This document shows positions 1 to 12,700 of a DNA stretch of 64,000 nucleotides, piece by piece. The notes under the pieces were generated by a model. That model saw nothing but the letters and a program-made list of their open reading frames with translations. It searched no databases and was not told the origin of the DNA. Source of the stretch: Acridotheres tristis (Eukaryota; Chordata; Aves; Passeriformes; Sturnidae); the NCBI GenBank assembly GCA_037013685.1, contig CM072894.1, positions 10,046,841 to 10,110,840 of the forward strand. The letters are read 5' to 3'. Position numbers and translations under genes: made by a program. Each line of letters opens with the position of its first letter. The first letter of the stretch is position 1.

Positions 1-3000
1 GACCTGATTTTTTTAAGGCTTCAAGTATTTGCAGCACGAGCTGTACTATGTGATTTTAATATGGGAATATAACATCGACTAAGATGTATGGCTTTGGCTT
101 TCCAAATGTGAAAATGTCTATGTTAACTTTTCCCCCTGCATTTGTGTAAAACCAAAGCAAAATTGATCTAATGCTGATGTTTATGTTGTTTGGAGTTGTT
201 TTTTTTTTTACCCCCCAAAGCTGCAATATTCTGTGTAACGAACTACCAACTTACCTGCATATAAGCAGAGTTAGGCAAGTCTTTGTGGTAAACAGTGTGG
301 CTTTTCTTGTTAACTGAAACAGGGGATTTATTCCTTCCTATTTTTAAATGGATAGGGTTGAGAGTTTAATTTCCTGTCAGAAGGTCACATGAATAATAAG
401 CATGGCAGAAAAAACTTCTTCAAGTCCTCTTCCTGTGCCTGTGGGTTAATTTGTTTCAGAAGCAGCCCAATAATAGACAATTTTCTCTTCTTCTGATGAA
501 GATACAAGTTGTAGCTGTCTGGGAGGTCCCATCCATATCAGAGCCTGTGACTGGCAGGACATGGGTTGCTGTTCCTGAAGACATCTTTTGTTCAGAGCTG
601 CACTTCCCTCATGTTCATTCCTTGTGCTGTCATGTCCATGTTTGCCTGCACCCATCCCTGGCAGCTGGTGCTTATGCCCATTTGTGTATATTTCATAGCA
701 AATGCATGGCTCATTTTACACAAATCTTTCCTATCCGTCCGTTAGCTTCACATGATGTTCCTAAGGATCCAAACTAGAAAAAAAGACCATGCAAAATGAG
801 TGGCATTTGGCTAATGAACACCTCCGTGCAAGATTTTACACCAAGCACATTTTCCTGAAAATAGTATATTTGGCAAGCAGTGAAATTCTTGGAAAGAAAT
901 ACTAATGATGTACTAAGCAGGGGAAGGCTCTATGTGTGCTTGTGATTTGGAAAAGTGAGAACAGTCTGTCTAAGTCTTCATTTCCTGGGAAATTAAAAAC
1001 ATTTAATGCTTCACAACTTGAGCTCACGCAGAATTTAAGTAGAGGAATGTGTCTCAGAGTCAGCAATGGTGAGAAGAAATAAGAGAGCCAGAGAGAGGAA
1101 TCTGTGAAGTGTAGTTGTGAGCAAGTGGTGGCATGAAGAGTAGATGCCAACCCTGTTAGCACAAAGAAAAGCTTTTGTCTCTCACTTCTACAGGCATTTC
1201 CTGGAAGGCACTTGCCCATGAACAGAAGGAACCTGCAGCATGAATAGCATGCAGAGAGACTGTTCTGACACAGAGAAAGCACTAGGTGGTTGTTGTTCAC
1301 TGTAAAAACTAAAAGAGAAGGAGAACATGCCAGAGGAGTATGGAGGACAAAGCCCAAACTAAGTTCAACTGAAGTGTTCTCCCCCAGTAAAGAAGGAGGT
1401 TAGTGGGACAAGTTCACTTTAATCACTGAACATTTGGAAAATGATCCTATGGATTGATAGTAGTATGGCGACATCTTGCATTGTAGATGTTGACAAGAAT
1501 CAGGTATAATAATTCTAATAGTTTACATTACTTGGACGGAGAAGGTTCTGGTTGATGTGGTATCTGTTGTCTGCCATAAGGGTGTGGAGTGGCAGGACAT
1601 GAGAGTGGCAGAAGGTTTGGGTGTCTGGGTGACCTCTGCCTTCATCCTGCAAAGCTAACATCAGGAGAGGAAGGGGAGCAGCAGCACCCTGCTGAGTGGA
1701 AGTCCCCAGGGTGAGGACATGGTGCTTCCTTGCTGAGAGAGTGGGAGAAGGGGTCACTTTCCATGCAGCTGGAGGAGCAATGTGAGCGAGCTGAGCTCTG
1801 GAGGGAACTGTGGTTTCTTCTCTTTCTGGCTCCTAAGGTTTCTTTGACCTGAGCGCTGAAGATACACATAGGAGAGGAAAATGTGATCCTAAGCAGAAAT
1901 CCCTTGAATCTTTATTTTCCATGAGATATTGAGGAAGGGTCAGAGGTTCTGGGAAGAAACGTCTGGTATTTTGATCAGCAAATGAAATACAATTTATTTG
2001 TGGATTTTTGTTTCATTTCCTGTTTTTGAGATTACTAAGGGATTTGCAATAAGGAGATGGATATTCCAGCTCAGTTTGTGACTTCAGACCTTTGGTGCTG
2101 GAGGTATACTCTGTTTACAGAACTGCAGTTGACCTCCTTTAAATAAACTACAAGCACTGGAAATATATTTCTGGCTTGCAGAGTTCAGGATGTCCCATCT
2201 AGAACATGCATTTGAATAGCCTAACAGTCACAGTAACTGCAGTTGTTTTTCAGCTTTCAGCGGCAGACATGTTCTTTTTAGAAGAGTTTTTGAGGGGAAC
2301 TGGACCTACAGAACCTACTTTTGCAACAAAAAACCCAACCAAAGAATCAGTAAACTTGCAAAATTGATGCATCACACCCTGAATATCCCAGTGATGGTTG
2401 GGGGCAAGTGTTACTTTTGCATCCACCCTGTGCAGGTATCTGGGACCTGCAGCTCTTAGCTGTGGGCTGAAACCACCTTTCTTCTCACAGGGCTGTGGTG
2501 GCCTTTTCCAAGGAAACTCAGTGGGCTGGACACAGTCTGGAGCATCTGCATGAGGAAGAAGCAGCTCATGGTCCTACTAACCAAAGCAGACCCTTGGGCA
2601 CAGCAGGGAATGGCCCGTGGGAAGCTGCAGGGTCACGGTGGGTGCTGGTGGCTCCTGTCTGGCAGTGAGTGCTGCCCTGGCTGTAGGAGAAATGCCCTGG
2701 GTGGTGCTCCTGGTTCACTGCATGCCCTCAGGCCTTCCTTCCCCCAGTGCCAGGTGGAGCTTGAGGTAGCACACTCGTGTTTGATGCTCGAGCCTTGGTT
2801 TTCTCTTACAGTGGAGTCCTACTAATGAAATATTTCAGTGCAATCTTCCTACTTCATACCCTTTTCTTCAACAGCCTATGTCAGAAACTCATTTGTGGTA
2901 AAGAAAACTTCCTGTTTTGCTTGATGTTGCCTTGCTGAGTCTCATGTTCCCTCTGATGGCAGAGATGCATAAACCTCTCCCATTTGAAAAGCATTCAGAA

Positions 3001-5530
3001 AGTGAACTTCAGGTTTCTGTAACTGGTTGAAATGATCTCTTTAGCAGATTACCAAGAAATGGAAGTTCATTGCTATATCTATTGAGTTGTCCCATCCCTT
3101 AAATGTTTCTAGATGAAAAAATAAAAATTTGGACTGAGTTGCTGAAACATATGTAAGTAACTTGACCAGAATTATTTGTTAGAAGAATGAGTGATGGATT
3201 TTATTTTAATAGAGGCAAAACAGACCGGCTTTCTGAAGCTGATGCTGCCCTCATGCAGGTCTTGGTTATCTGTTGTTTGTTTGTTTTTTAGCAAAACTCC
3301 TGAGAGATAGATGTGAGAAGAGTAATTCTCCCTCAACTTTGAAATAAAGGACTTGAACATGTATTTTAACTGATTTTTTTTCCACGTAAAAATATTTTTG
3401 TTGTACTCCAGTCTGTTGAAATCAGCCAAACTATGCAGATTTGCACCAGCTTGGATACAGAACATTTTCTTGATGCATTTTTCATTCCAAACTCTTAAAA
3501 GTATATGTACTTTTTTTAATAGAAACCTTTCATTTCAAGGTATGTGCAAAGACTTTTTCTGGACAGTTAAATAATCTAAAGTCACCTGAAGTTTCTTTCC
3601 TTGTGACATTTTACGTAACTTTCCACAATTTGGAGAAAACTGTGTTGCCTTGAGATGAACAATCTCTTTTTACTCCCATTAAATTCTATGTGGAGGTGTG
3701 AATATATATAATTAGAGACTTGGGGACAGGCTGTGAAATAGAAAATGAGAGGACAAGACTTCACCGTTTCTGAAATCATCTGATTGTCATCCACTAATTA
3801 AAGTGACCTTTTTGTGCCCAGGATATTGTGTGGCTGTGAGAGTACTGCAGCATCTCCAGACAAGCATGGGGCAGAGGGAGCTTAAGGCAAAGCTTTTGGC
3901 TCTCACAGGAATGGAGTCCTGAAAGGTGCTCCATTTGGGAGGTGCTGTGGCTGCTTTCAATGAGTCTGAAGCATATAAAGTGTATTAAAAACACCGTGGC
4001 TGTTTCCAGAAGGTGCAGCTGAATTAAGTGCATGCCAGAAAACCAAGGTGTTAGGCAGAGCTAAGTGTAAAGCAGACCATTATTATTGTGGGATGAGGCC
4101 AAATATATTGGCACACCTTGTGCAGCTGAACAGGAGTTACTTTTTTATGAAAGTATGTTTGTCTGCAAATTGTGTTGATCTTTGTTTCAAAACAGCAGCA
4201 ATATGCTTAACAGACTCAGTAAAACGTGAATAGTCACTTGACAGATGAGAAAGGCTCTTTTGTCTTTTTATTTGTTCACATAGGCTCCTGTTGAAAGCTG
4301 ATGCTTTCTGTTATACACAATTTTGAAACAGCTTTTATTAATCTGACTTTAAGCTCAGATGTTGTACTTAACTGTCAATTAGTAGAAGCCTGAATCAGGC
4401 TGAGAGGTTAAAGTTTCTGTACAGGGAGCAAAGTTCAGATTTACAATCTGTAAAGAACTTACAGTAAATGCAACCCCGGGCATAAGAATGTTGAGGCACT
4501 GTGCCAGGTGTGGTAAGAGCAGTTATAGCAGAGATGCTGTAGATAGGAGAATGTAGATTTTTTTTTTTTTTTATCTTGCTCTTCTCTTGGGACTCCTGGT
4601 GCAGTAACAGAAACTTCAGCCTGTGCTAATTGGGAGCAGGGGTTCTTGGGGACTGTGCAGCAGATATTTTCAGTGTATTAGAAGTATTTACCTGTCAGTC
4701 AGCGTGGAAGAACAAACTGAATGCTTTTGAAGAGAATTCTGTAATGCTGTTTTTCAGGAGTACACTGCATTTTCCGGGAAAAGTCAACGAACACCCACAG
4801 AACTTTAATTTATTAAGCAGTTGGTAACGTAGGGTGTTGGTGTTTGTCCTGCTGTAATTAGTTATCTGGAATGAAGCACTACATCAGTGTTAGGCACATG
4901 GAGGTGAAAGTATGTTTATATATTCCTTTGTAGGCCTTCGTCTTTTAAAAATGTTTGTGCAGGTCCATATCCGAGACTTCATCAGTGAATTCCCTTCACC
5001 AGATGGCCACATGTTTTTTGTTGATACAGATTTCGGTTTGGTGGTGCTCTGCAAATTTTATGGAAAACAATAGCTCATATGGACTTTCATGTACATTCAT
5101 TAATTGCTTTTTTCTCTTTTATCCTTCTGATAGAGAAATTTAAGGGCCATTGAGCCTTGGGCAACTCTGTTGTCCCTTTTGGGGAAGGTAGGCATGCTGA
5201 CATGGTAGAAGACCATCCCCAGAGCTTGGGGGTAGGTCATGGCTGTCACTGGAGGAAAGCAGTATTGCTTTGGCAGAATATCCATCAGTTGTTTTCATAC
5301 CTTAGCTGTGTATTTCCTTGTTGCGTTATTGGTGGTGTTTAACAAGGCATGTCACTCATGCTTGTGTTGTGATCCCTCATCAGGTAAAGCCACATCTGCA
5401 AGGAGCAGAGAGTACCTCCCAGTCTGAGGGACCATCCCAGACCAGTCAGTCTGGATGGACTTTCTAAATGCCGTGGAAATAATTGTTTAGTTGTGTGACA
5501 ACTAAATGCTTTAAAAATAATTTTTGTAAC
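1..5530 (+). other. PLCL1: PLCL1 intron 1 (part), nothing coding recognised
   Basis: This is AT-rich non-coding sequence upstream of the first visible exon. Open frames on both strands are short, start at arbitrary methionines and show no family motif. The only low-complexity feature of note is a run of 15 T at 4558-4572. I saw no CpG-rich segment that could be the PLCL1 promoter or the GC-rich first exon. I assign it to intron 1 because the downstream exon at 30265 opens with a splice acceptor rather than a start codon, so the transcription unit must begin further upstream. That the whole stretch is one intron is inference. Confidence 0.7.
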
Positions 5531-6420
5531 GGCCTACTTATATTTGCATTGCATCTTATGGGTCTGTATCACTGCTACAGCAGGAAGCACACACATAGGA
5601 ATGGCCCACTGCTTGGAGAGTAAGTGCAGAGGAGGAGCACAGGGCCTCCTTCCCAGCTGTGCCCCTCTCTGTTCTGGTGTGCCTTTCCCCTGCCTCCCAC
5701 CTGTGCACCCTGGTGCCTTCACTGAGTGGAGGAAGGCAGAAATTAATCTGGAGGGGAAATTGTTCTGCCTGAGTGGGCAAATAGAGGGAAACTGTCTCAT
5801 TGACTGCGATGCTTTAATATTTTTTTATGAGCTACCTGGAGTGCAGAGCCCTTTATGTGAGCCACCATCAGAGCTGGCAGGGGCACAGCAGGATCTCTGC
5901 TCGTTTGAGCTGAAGGATTTACTGGCTTTTGCCAGCTGCCTTCCCCTTGGCAAACGTTCCTGTGAGCAGAACCGAGAGCGGGGTGTCTTGGTGTGTGCAG
6001 CTGGATGCAGCCCCGGGGAAGCCCAGCAGCAGCTGTTAGCCGAGCACTGTGGCACTGCTGGGCTCCTGCTTCCCCTTCTGGTCTTGAAAGGCCTGGGCGC
6101 TCCGTGGCAGATGGGTGGGAGCAATGCCCGTGGTTCCCAAAGGTTCAATCCAGCAGGACCTTGCGTGGGCCAAGGGCTGCCTTCCCCTCACTGCACACTG
6201 GCACTGTGCCTGGAGAAACTCTGCTTTGCACATGGGCTGCATTTAATCTGTGTGAAAGGAAGTGCTGCATCCTTGTTTACCTTTCACCCTCCTATGTCCT
6301 CCTGCAATTGCTCCCTCATCCCTGTTGAACTGCAGTCCTCAGGCAGGGACTTGCCGTCGGTTTGGCAGGAGTGTTCCTGCTGCAGCATGACGAGCTAGCA
6401 AGGACCTTCCCTTCCTTAGC
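5531..6420. other. GC-rich intronic patch with a 284-codon open frame, coding status doubtful
   Basis: This segment is clearly richer in G and C than its surroundings. It holds an open frame on the + strand from 5544 to 6398 (284 codons), the longest outside PLCL1. The translation is rich in Cys, Leu, Ser, Gly and Pro, shows no domain I recognise, no signal peptide and no repeat structure. Overlapping frames on both strands are also open for about 70-110 codons. That is expected where GC-rich sequence has few stop codons. I see no paired splice signals that would tie it to PLCL1. It is probably a chance frame in a GC-rich intronic patch; a lineage-specific transcript is the alternative. Confidence 0.4.
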
Positions 6421-9370
6421 CTCACTGGGACCATAGGCTCCCTTCTCCTTCCCTTGTTTCCTTCAGGGAGGGGAAGAGGCTTGGGTCTCCTTCCTTAAAA
6501 TATTCTCCTTGTTCACCTTGACCATGGCCACTTGTTTATATGTGTGCCTAAGCTGTGTGTGACCTCCCTGTGTGGCTGCCTGAGAGACTGACGGTGGCTT
6601 TTTGTCTATAATGTAACAGGTGCATGAAAAGATTTAAATGGAAAATCAACGGCAGTGATCATAGCCAGATTAATGGTTTTAAACCCCTGTTTTTCGTATC
6701 TGGCAAATGAATACAAAAATTTTCAGTTTCGAAGGAGATCTTGAGCAATGTAGTACGAGTGTTAAATTTAGCATGAATTGGGGGAAAATGGAGAGAGTGC
6801 CACATTTGGTCACGTTAAACACAGGAACCACGAGCAGACAGATCACCGTGTTCCCACAGCCACAGCGCTGAGAACGGAGAGGGATTCATGGGAAAATGCA
6901 CCCTTGAAATCTTGGTGGGTTTGTTACTCTTTCCACAGAAACCTTGAACTTTTTTGTTTAAAGCATGCTGCTCACAGCAGTGGGAAGCTTAACAGCACAT
7001 GAAACAGCTCCCCACCCACTTTCCATTTTTGTTGAGGGTGAAAAATACAGATGAATGGAGCTTGATAAGGTCAGTTAATTTAATGCAAGTCTTGAGTCCA
7101 TTTTGCGATTAAATACACTTTCATTTTTCACAAAATCTTTTCCACTTTAATTTTAAAATAACTCTTGTATAGCATGGGAAATACCTTAAACCCACCACCT
7201 CATAGAACATATGTAGTAATATAGAGAAGAAAATCGCTGCTCTTGTTAGACTCTATCTCAAACTATATAATTTATTGTTACTGCTCTGTGTAATTTCTCT
7301 TGATTGTTAATGCAGTATTTATTTTTAATTATTATTAACACGCTTATTTTGTTTTAATAGCCTGACTGATGAGCCATCATATTTTCTGAGTGTCTTTTAA
7401 ATTAAATTTCCTTCTCAGATTTTTTTTTAGAAATTAGAGTAATGCAAGCAGTATTAACAGTCAACCCTTTAGGCCAACTGTTGCCTCTTTTTTTCATACA
7501 CCTACCAGTGCTGTGCAACATCCCATTGCAACATCTGGTTGCTTCCATCACACAACTGTTTACTAACCATTAATTATAGCACTTGACAATAGAAAAGAAA
7601 ATGTTGACATACTGTGCTGGTATTTTTAAGGGTAACTAGCTGGTTTTATTTCCTACTACTCTTGTAGTTGCATGTTAGCTAACTTGCACCCCAGTGTGTT
7701 CTGCTGAAAGTTGTTTATATCACCCATGCTGAGCTCTTGTCAGGCTGTGATTGTTGTTATTATTTTTCTGATGACAGAGCTATAAATTAATTTTGTATTG
7801 GATAGCTCTGGGAGACAAAAATCCCACATGTAAAAAAATGGTCCATAAACAGATGAAAATTTGTGTTTAAACACCAACCATTGTTTGTGACTTTGCTTTT
7901 AATAAAAATATTTTTTAATTTAATAAGAAAAGACAGAATAGGATTGAGCTTCACACTGCTCAGAGGGAGCCAATTTTCAGCATAGGTGAATTACTTGGGG
8001 CACTGGAGGTTCATGACCTGAGTAAGCAAAATCTCCCAGTCCTAAAACCATCTGGGCTGCCACTGGGGAGGGCTGGCAGTGCATAGCTGGAAGGGGTATT
8101 GCAGTCTTGGTATCTCAAGAGCACATCCGTGCTAATCAAGTCACTGGGTTTTGCTGTCTCTCTCTTTCATCTTTCTTAATATATTTATAGAAGAGAAGTA
8201 CTTCCAGACACATCTTCCTACAAAGAGGACTTGTGAGAAATATTATGTGCTTTCAAATAAGGAATAAAATGTACTTGCTGATCAATTTTCTGTCCTCATT
8301 AAGTCTCTCAGAGGTGAGTTCAAGGGAAGAAATAGAGATGGGAAAAGTTTGGAAATGAAGTCTATTTACTATGAAAAAAGATAACTCAAGAATATGGAAA
8401 AGAGGCTAAAACTCTATGGTTGGAGAGATGGAGAACAGACTCAATTATCCTAATGTTGTGCAGCTGCACTACCACATGTATCAGATATTTAATGCACGTG
8501 GGTAGCCAATGTTCTCCTTTTGTTTGTTCTAAATATTTCCTATGTGTAATGCAGTAAAAGATGTTGTTCTCAGTTGTTAGAAAAGAACAATTTGGTAAAG
8601 ATAAACTCATCATTGTTTGCACACACTACATATTTGATGACAGAAACACAATAATAATAGAAGGTTTATTCCTGTACTAAAGGAAAGGTAAAAAAAAAAG
8701 GCAAGCAAACTCATACCTTGAATCTGGAATTTCAGTTTAAGGAAAAGAGTCTTATCATAGTGTTCCACTTCTAGTAATTAGTTGTGTGCACTCTTGGACC
8801 AAATTTGCATACAGTGTGAAGATGAATCATTCCCTCCTGTTCCTGGATGCACAAGTGAGATTATTTCTGCCTTGAGCTCCTGGAAATTCTACAGGTGCAC
8901 AAAAGAGCATCTTTCTAGCTTCTGCCAAGCAGGAATGTGTCTGTAGCTGGCAAGGTCCCAAAGGTTCAGATGCAAAGCTCTGAAACTCAGTTTTTCACGG
9001 TGTAGGCTCCTTCAGTGGGGCAGATGGGGGGAGAAGGGGCAAGATGAGTTTTCTGTGTCTTGAAGGGAAGTTAAACTGTATTGTTCCTTGTTTGAGGTGA
9101 GGCTCATTTCTTGGATTTGAGCTCAAGGTGAGACAGGCAAAAATAGTGTTAATTCATAGCTATGTATTGCCAGTAATTACCAGTATTTTCCATTTATCTG
9201 ACAGATGAAACAACGCTGAAGTTTAATGAACAAATGAAGTAATTGTGCATTATCTTGTGATGTAGTCCTCACAAGAAAGAGAAGTATATAAATCTAAAGT
9301 CTACATAAATGAGAGAAGATGAGAAAAAGCACTCGGATAATTCTGATGGTTTTCCAAAATGTTGCATGAT

Positions 9371-9435
9371 TTGCTATTTTATTATTCTTATTTTATTATG
9401 TTATTTATTTATTATTTTATTATTCTTATTCTGGT
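9371..9435. repeat. TTA/TTAT-rich low-complexity tract
   Basis: The tract is almost pure A and T, built from repeated TTAT and TTATT units, and includes two copies of a TTTTATTATTCTTATT-like segment about 45 bases apart. It resembles replication-slippage sequence in an intron. An open frame that crosses it gives an Ile/Leu/Phe/Tyr-rich peptide that looks like a membrane segment, but that is only the translation of AT-rich DNA. Confidence 0.6.
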
Positions 9436-9540
9436 TAAATTTTATGGTGCAAACTTCGTTAAAACAATCCTTCCATCACCAGTTTCTTATATTTGCTGGT
9501 GTTTCAGAGGACATGAGCTAATAATTGTTGAGTTTAGGGA

Positions 9541-9632
9541 AGACCAGTTTGCTTTACTGGTCTTTTTTATTTGACATTTATAATGCCATTATAATGCCAT
9601 TTTTATTATGGCATTTATAATGCCATACATTA
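9541..9632. repeat. Cluster of short inverted and direct repeats
   Basis: A perfect 8-bp inverted repeat (AGACCAGT at 9541-9548 and ACTGGTCT at 9555-9562, six-base loop) is followed by a T-run. Just downstream the 10-mer ATAATGCCAT occurs three times in direct orientation (9580-9589, 9591-9600, 9617-9626), with a near-inverted copy (ATGGCATTTAT) starting at 9608. The segment can fold into more than one hairpin. It could be the remnant of a small non-autonomous DNA element or simple slippage; I cannot tell which. Confidence 0.55.
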
Positions 9633-9710
9633 TATTCTGACAGACATAGCATGCATTTATTCCACTCTTGCTTCCAATTTTCATACAGTGAGAAAGAAAG
9701 GGCTAAACAT

Positions 9711-9729
9711 GGGGGCGGGGGGGGGAGGG
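9711..9729 (+). repeat. G-rich run, possible G-quadruplex
   Basis: Eighteen of the bases here are G, interrupted by one C and one A, in otherwise AT-rich intron. Four or more G-runs of at least three are available, which meets the usual sequence requirement for a G-quadruplex on the + (transcribed RNA) strand. No function can be inferred from sequence alone. Confidence 0.5.
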
Positions 9730-12700
9730 AAGAAAATAGATAAACATCCTTGATGATAATGTTTGCTGTTGGGGAGGATAAAAGGAGGATTCAGTACAAA
9801 AGGCCCCAATTAGGCACACACTAGTGGATGAGCAGTTTTAGGAAGTACCTTCAGTGTGAAGAGACTTCTCAGCTTTTTTTGCAGGACCATGTTTTGCCAT
9901 CCATCCTCTCTGCTGAGTGTGTGCAGGCATTTGGAGTCGAGTTAAGGCTTCACATGACCCTGAGATTGTCTCAGTCACATAATGGATGAGAACAAGTCCT
10001 GACCACATCTAGGACCCAGGGGAAGATTTAAGAAAATGCACTGTCATATTTGTTTTTTTCCCTTGCTCTTTATCAAGCTCAGGCCTCCCTAACCTTGACA
10101 ATGGCACTTCGAAATACAGATTACAAGTTAGGCCTGTTCAGTGACAATACTTCTCCTTTGTCACTCAGCACCAGGAAGGTAAGGGGCAATTGGATTGATC
10201 TTTAGTCTTTACATGCAGTTCTTTCTTGTCTCAGTAAAGTGTGGAGGGAGATCAGTGTCAGTATCAAGGAACAGGGAGACTTTTAGTAAGAGAGGAATGG
10301 GAAGGTGAATGTCATCTTGTGACTAGCTCCTTGCTGCATGTCCTTCAGAGTCGGCAGCTTGGTGCGTGGGATATTTGCATGTAACTTGCACTTTGGAATA
10401 TGCATGTCAGAAGCCATTTGCATTGGGAAGGCAATTTTAGGTGAAACACATGCTATGTTTTTCCATATGCTTCGTTGTGAATATGTACAGAATAGCACTG
10501 CTTTTATATTGGCTGCTTTTTGACTACAGTAAGTGTCTCAATGCTGGTTGGAGCTCAGGAATTAAGTAGTTTTAAACGGGGTTTAAAATCTGAGATAGCT
10601 GAAGTGATTTTTAACATGTAGGTTGTGATTTGGTTTTCTGCAGTCTTTGTCTTCTCAGTTTTATCCATTGTAGCATGGCTGATAAAGAGCTGTTGTCATG
10701 TGCTGTGCATTCTTTGTCTCAGCCATGAGGATGCTGACTTCCTCCCTTTTATTTCAGGAGGTCATTAGTGCTGATGAGATTAGAGGTTTATAACTTCAGG
10801 TCCAAGTCATTATTCCTAATTTAATCAATGCATTTGAAAATGTTTCCTCTAATAAAATTGTAATGACTTTACATGATTTGTCATGCTTATCAAAAACATG
10901 GCTTAAACATTTTTGTATTTTGAGACACTGAGCTTCTGGAGAAGAGTAGACATTAGTACATCATTGCTGGGCCAATTTTCTGCCTCTCTGTCTGTCTCTG
11001 CTGTAAATCAGAATAACCTAGTGCGTGTAATCACAGTGATGTACAGCCAGCATGCAGTCAGGCCTTCGCAAACAGCATAAAACCCTGGGAGAGGTCCCTT
11101 GCACGAGCATGATTGCTTCTCTGCTGCCACCTTCATCTTTCAGCCGGGTGCTGTGCCTCCCTATGAAAGAGACTATCAGCAGGCTCATGATAAAGGAAAA
11201 AATAACCATCTATAATGTAGAGGCTTGACTGGAGGAATGGCTTTTATGTTGCAAGGGGAACGAGATAAATAGTCTCCCACAGTTACTAAGGTAAGGGGAA
11301 AGCAGCAGTGTTACAGCAGAGCTGGATGTTTGTTAAGGGGCTTTTGAAGAAAATTCATCCAAATGCTTGGTTTTCAGGAATGCTCCTGGAGTGTGCTAGG
11401 ACTACTATTTAATTCAAATTACTGCTCTCTTAAACAGTGTACTGTATGCATTTGGGTTCAGGCAAGTGAGGAAGGAACAGGGGACATGAATTTACTCTAT
11501 TCCAGGTGGATGAGTTCCCTGTTTGAACACACAACTGCTGCTGCTCCATGTGCTGGTCCCCCAGGTCAGCTTCTGTGGGTTGGAGCAGAAATGGAAATCA
11601 CATGAGTGATTTTGATCTTGCAGGTGATGAACTGATGCAAGAAGGGGTGAGGATTTGACTGTGTCTAAGGTCGAATGAGGGGTCTGTCTGAGGAGGGCTG
11701 GCAATTTTATTAGCTCTTGGCATTGCTTAGTGTCCAAAAAGCAGGGCAGTGGTGTTGTGGGGGGGTGCAGCTGTGATGAAGAGATTGCTGTCAGGCAGTA
11801 CAATGCACTGGCAGCAGAGAGGTGTCAGCTCACTGGGATTCCTGGCATGGACTTTGGGGGAGGTATTGCTTCTCACTGCTCCTGGAGAGCAAAAGCCTCC
11901 CTGCAGGGCAGTGCTTAGGGTATAAATGACTAAGTCCTTCTGCCCTCTGCCTCTAACCCTAAGCCACTTGCTCCTTCTCAGGCAAAAGTCTAAAAGCAGT
12001 GTGTGGGTAAGAACACCAGGAGAGGTTTTTGCCTGCGTGTTTTAGCAGCACGGTGCTGTGGATACGGCAGCAGAACTGGCAAATCACAGTAGGCAGATGG
12101 CAGGTCTCACACTAGGAGAGGATGTGTAAACGACCAAAGATAGGTTTTAACAGTCTTTTTCAAAGCCAGAAGTTTGTCACTGTATAAGCTCTCAGTCTAA
12201 ACATCCCTGTGAAATTTCAAGCCTCAAGTCTACTAGTAGTTTATTAAACAGTTTTGGCAACTGAAATGGATGCTGAGTCACCATGTGCACACCCCAGTGT
12301 GGGGTGAGTCTCACATGTCTCAGGCATTTGCTGCCTCTGTGCTGGCTGATGGGCTTACCCAGCTGGCCAACCTGCCTCTGGTCTGCAAAGGACGAGCAGA
12401 AGGAAAACCAACCCTTGGAAACAGTCATGTACAAAATGCTCGTGTTTGTTGAGAAGTTAGGGCAGAGCCACTGCTGGTGAAGTGGTGACATGTTGAATGT
12501 CTCTGGCTGCCTCTGGTGCATCTCTGCCTTTGGGCATTAACTGGAAGCACGTGCCTCTGCTGCCACTGGAGGGTTGGTTCCGTTTGACCTTTAATCTTAA
12601 GGATGAGAACTGCTGATTGCCTTGTGCATCCCAGTCTTTGCTGTGCAGGGCTGCGTGGGGCTGTGCTGGTGCTCTGCAGGCAGCTGAAAAGATCAGGCTG

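Noticed and set aside
902..1357. 151-codon open frame on the - strand
   Set aside because: The translation is Leu/Ser/Phe/Cys-rich without recognisable motifs; it is consistent with a chance frame.
9309..9521. Membrane-protein-like small frame
   Set aside because: The hydrophobic segment is the translation of a TTAT-rich low-complexity tract, and two overlapping frames look equally membrane-like.
9541..9568. Hairpin plus T-run resembling a bacterial intrinsic terminator
   Set aside because: The window is vertebrate intronic DNA with spliced exons; such a terminator has no role here and the stem is not GC-rich.
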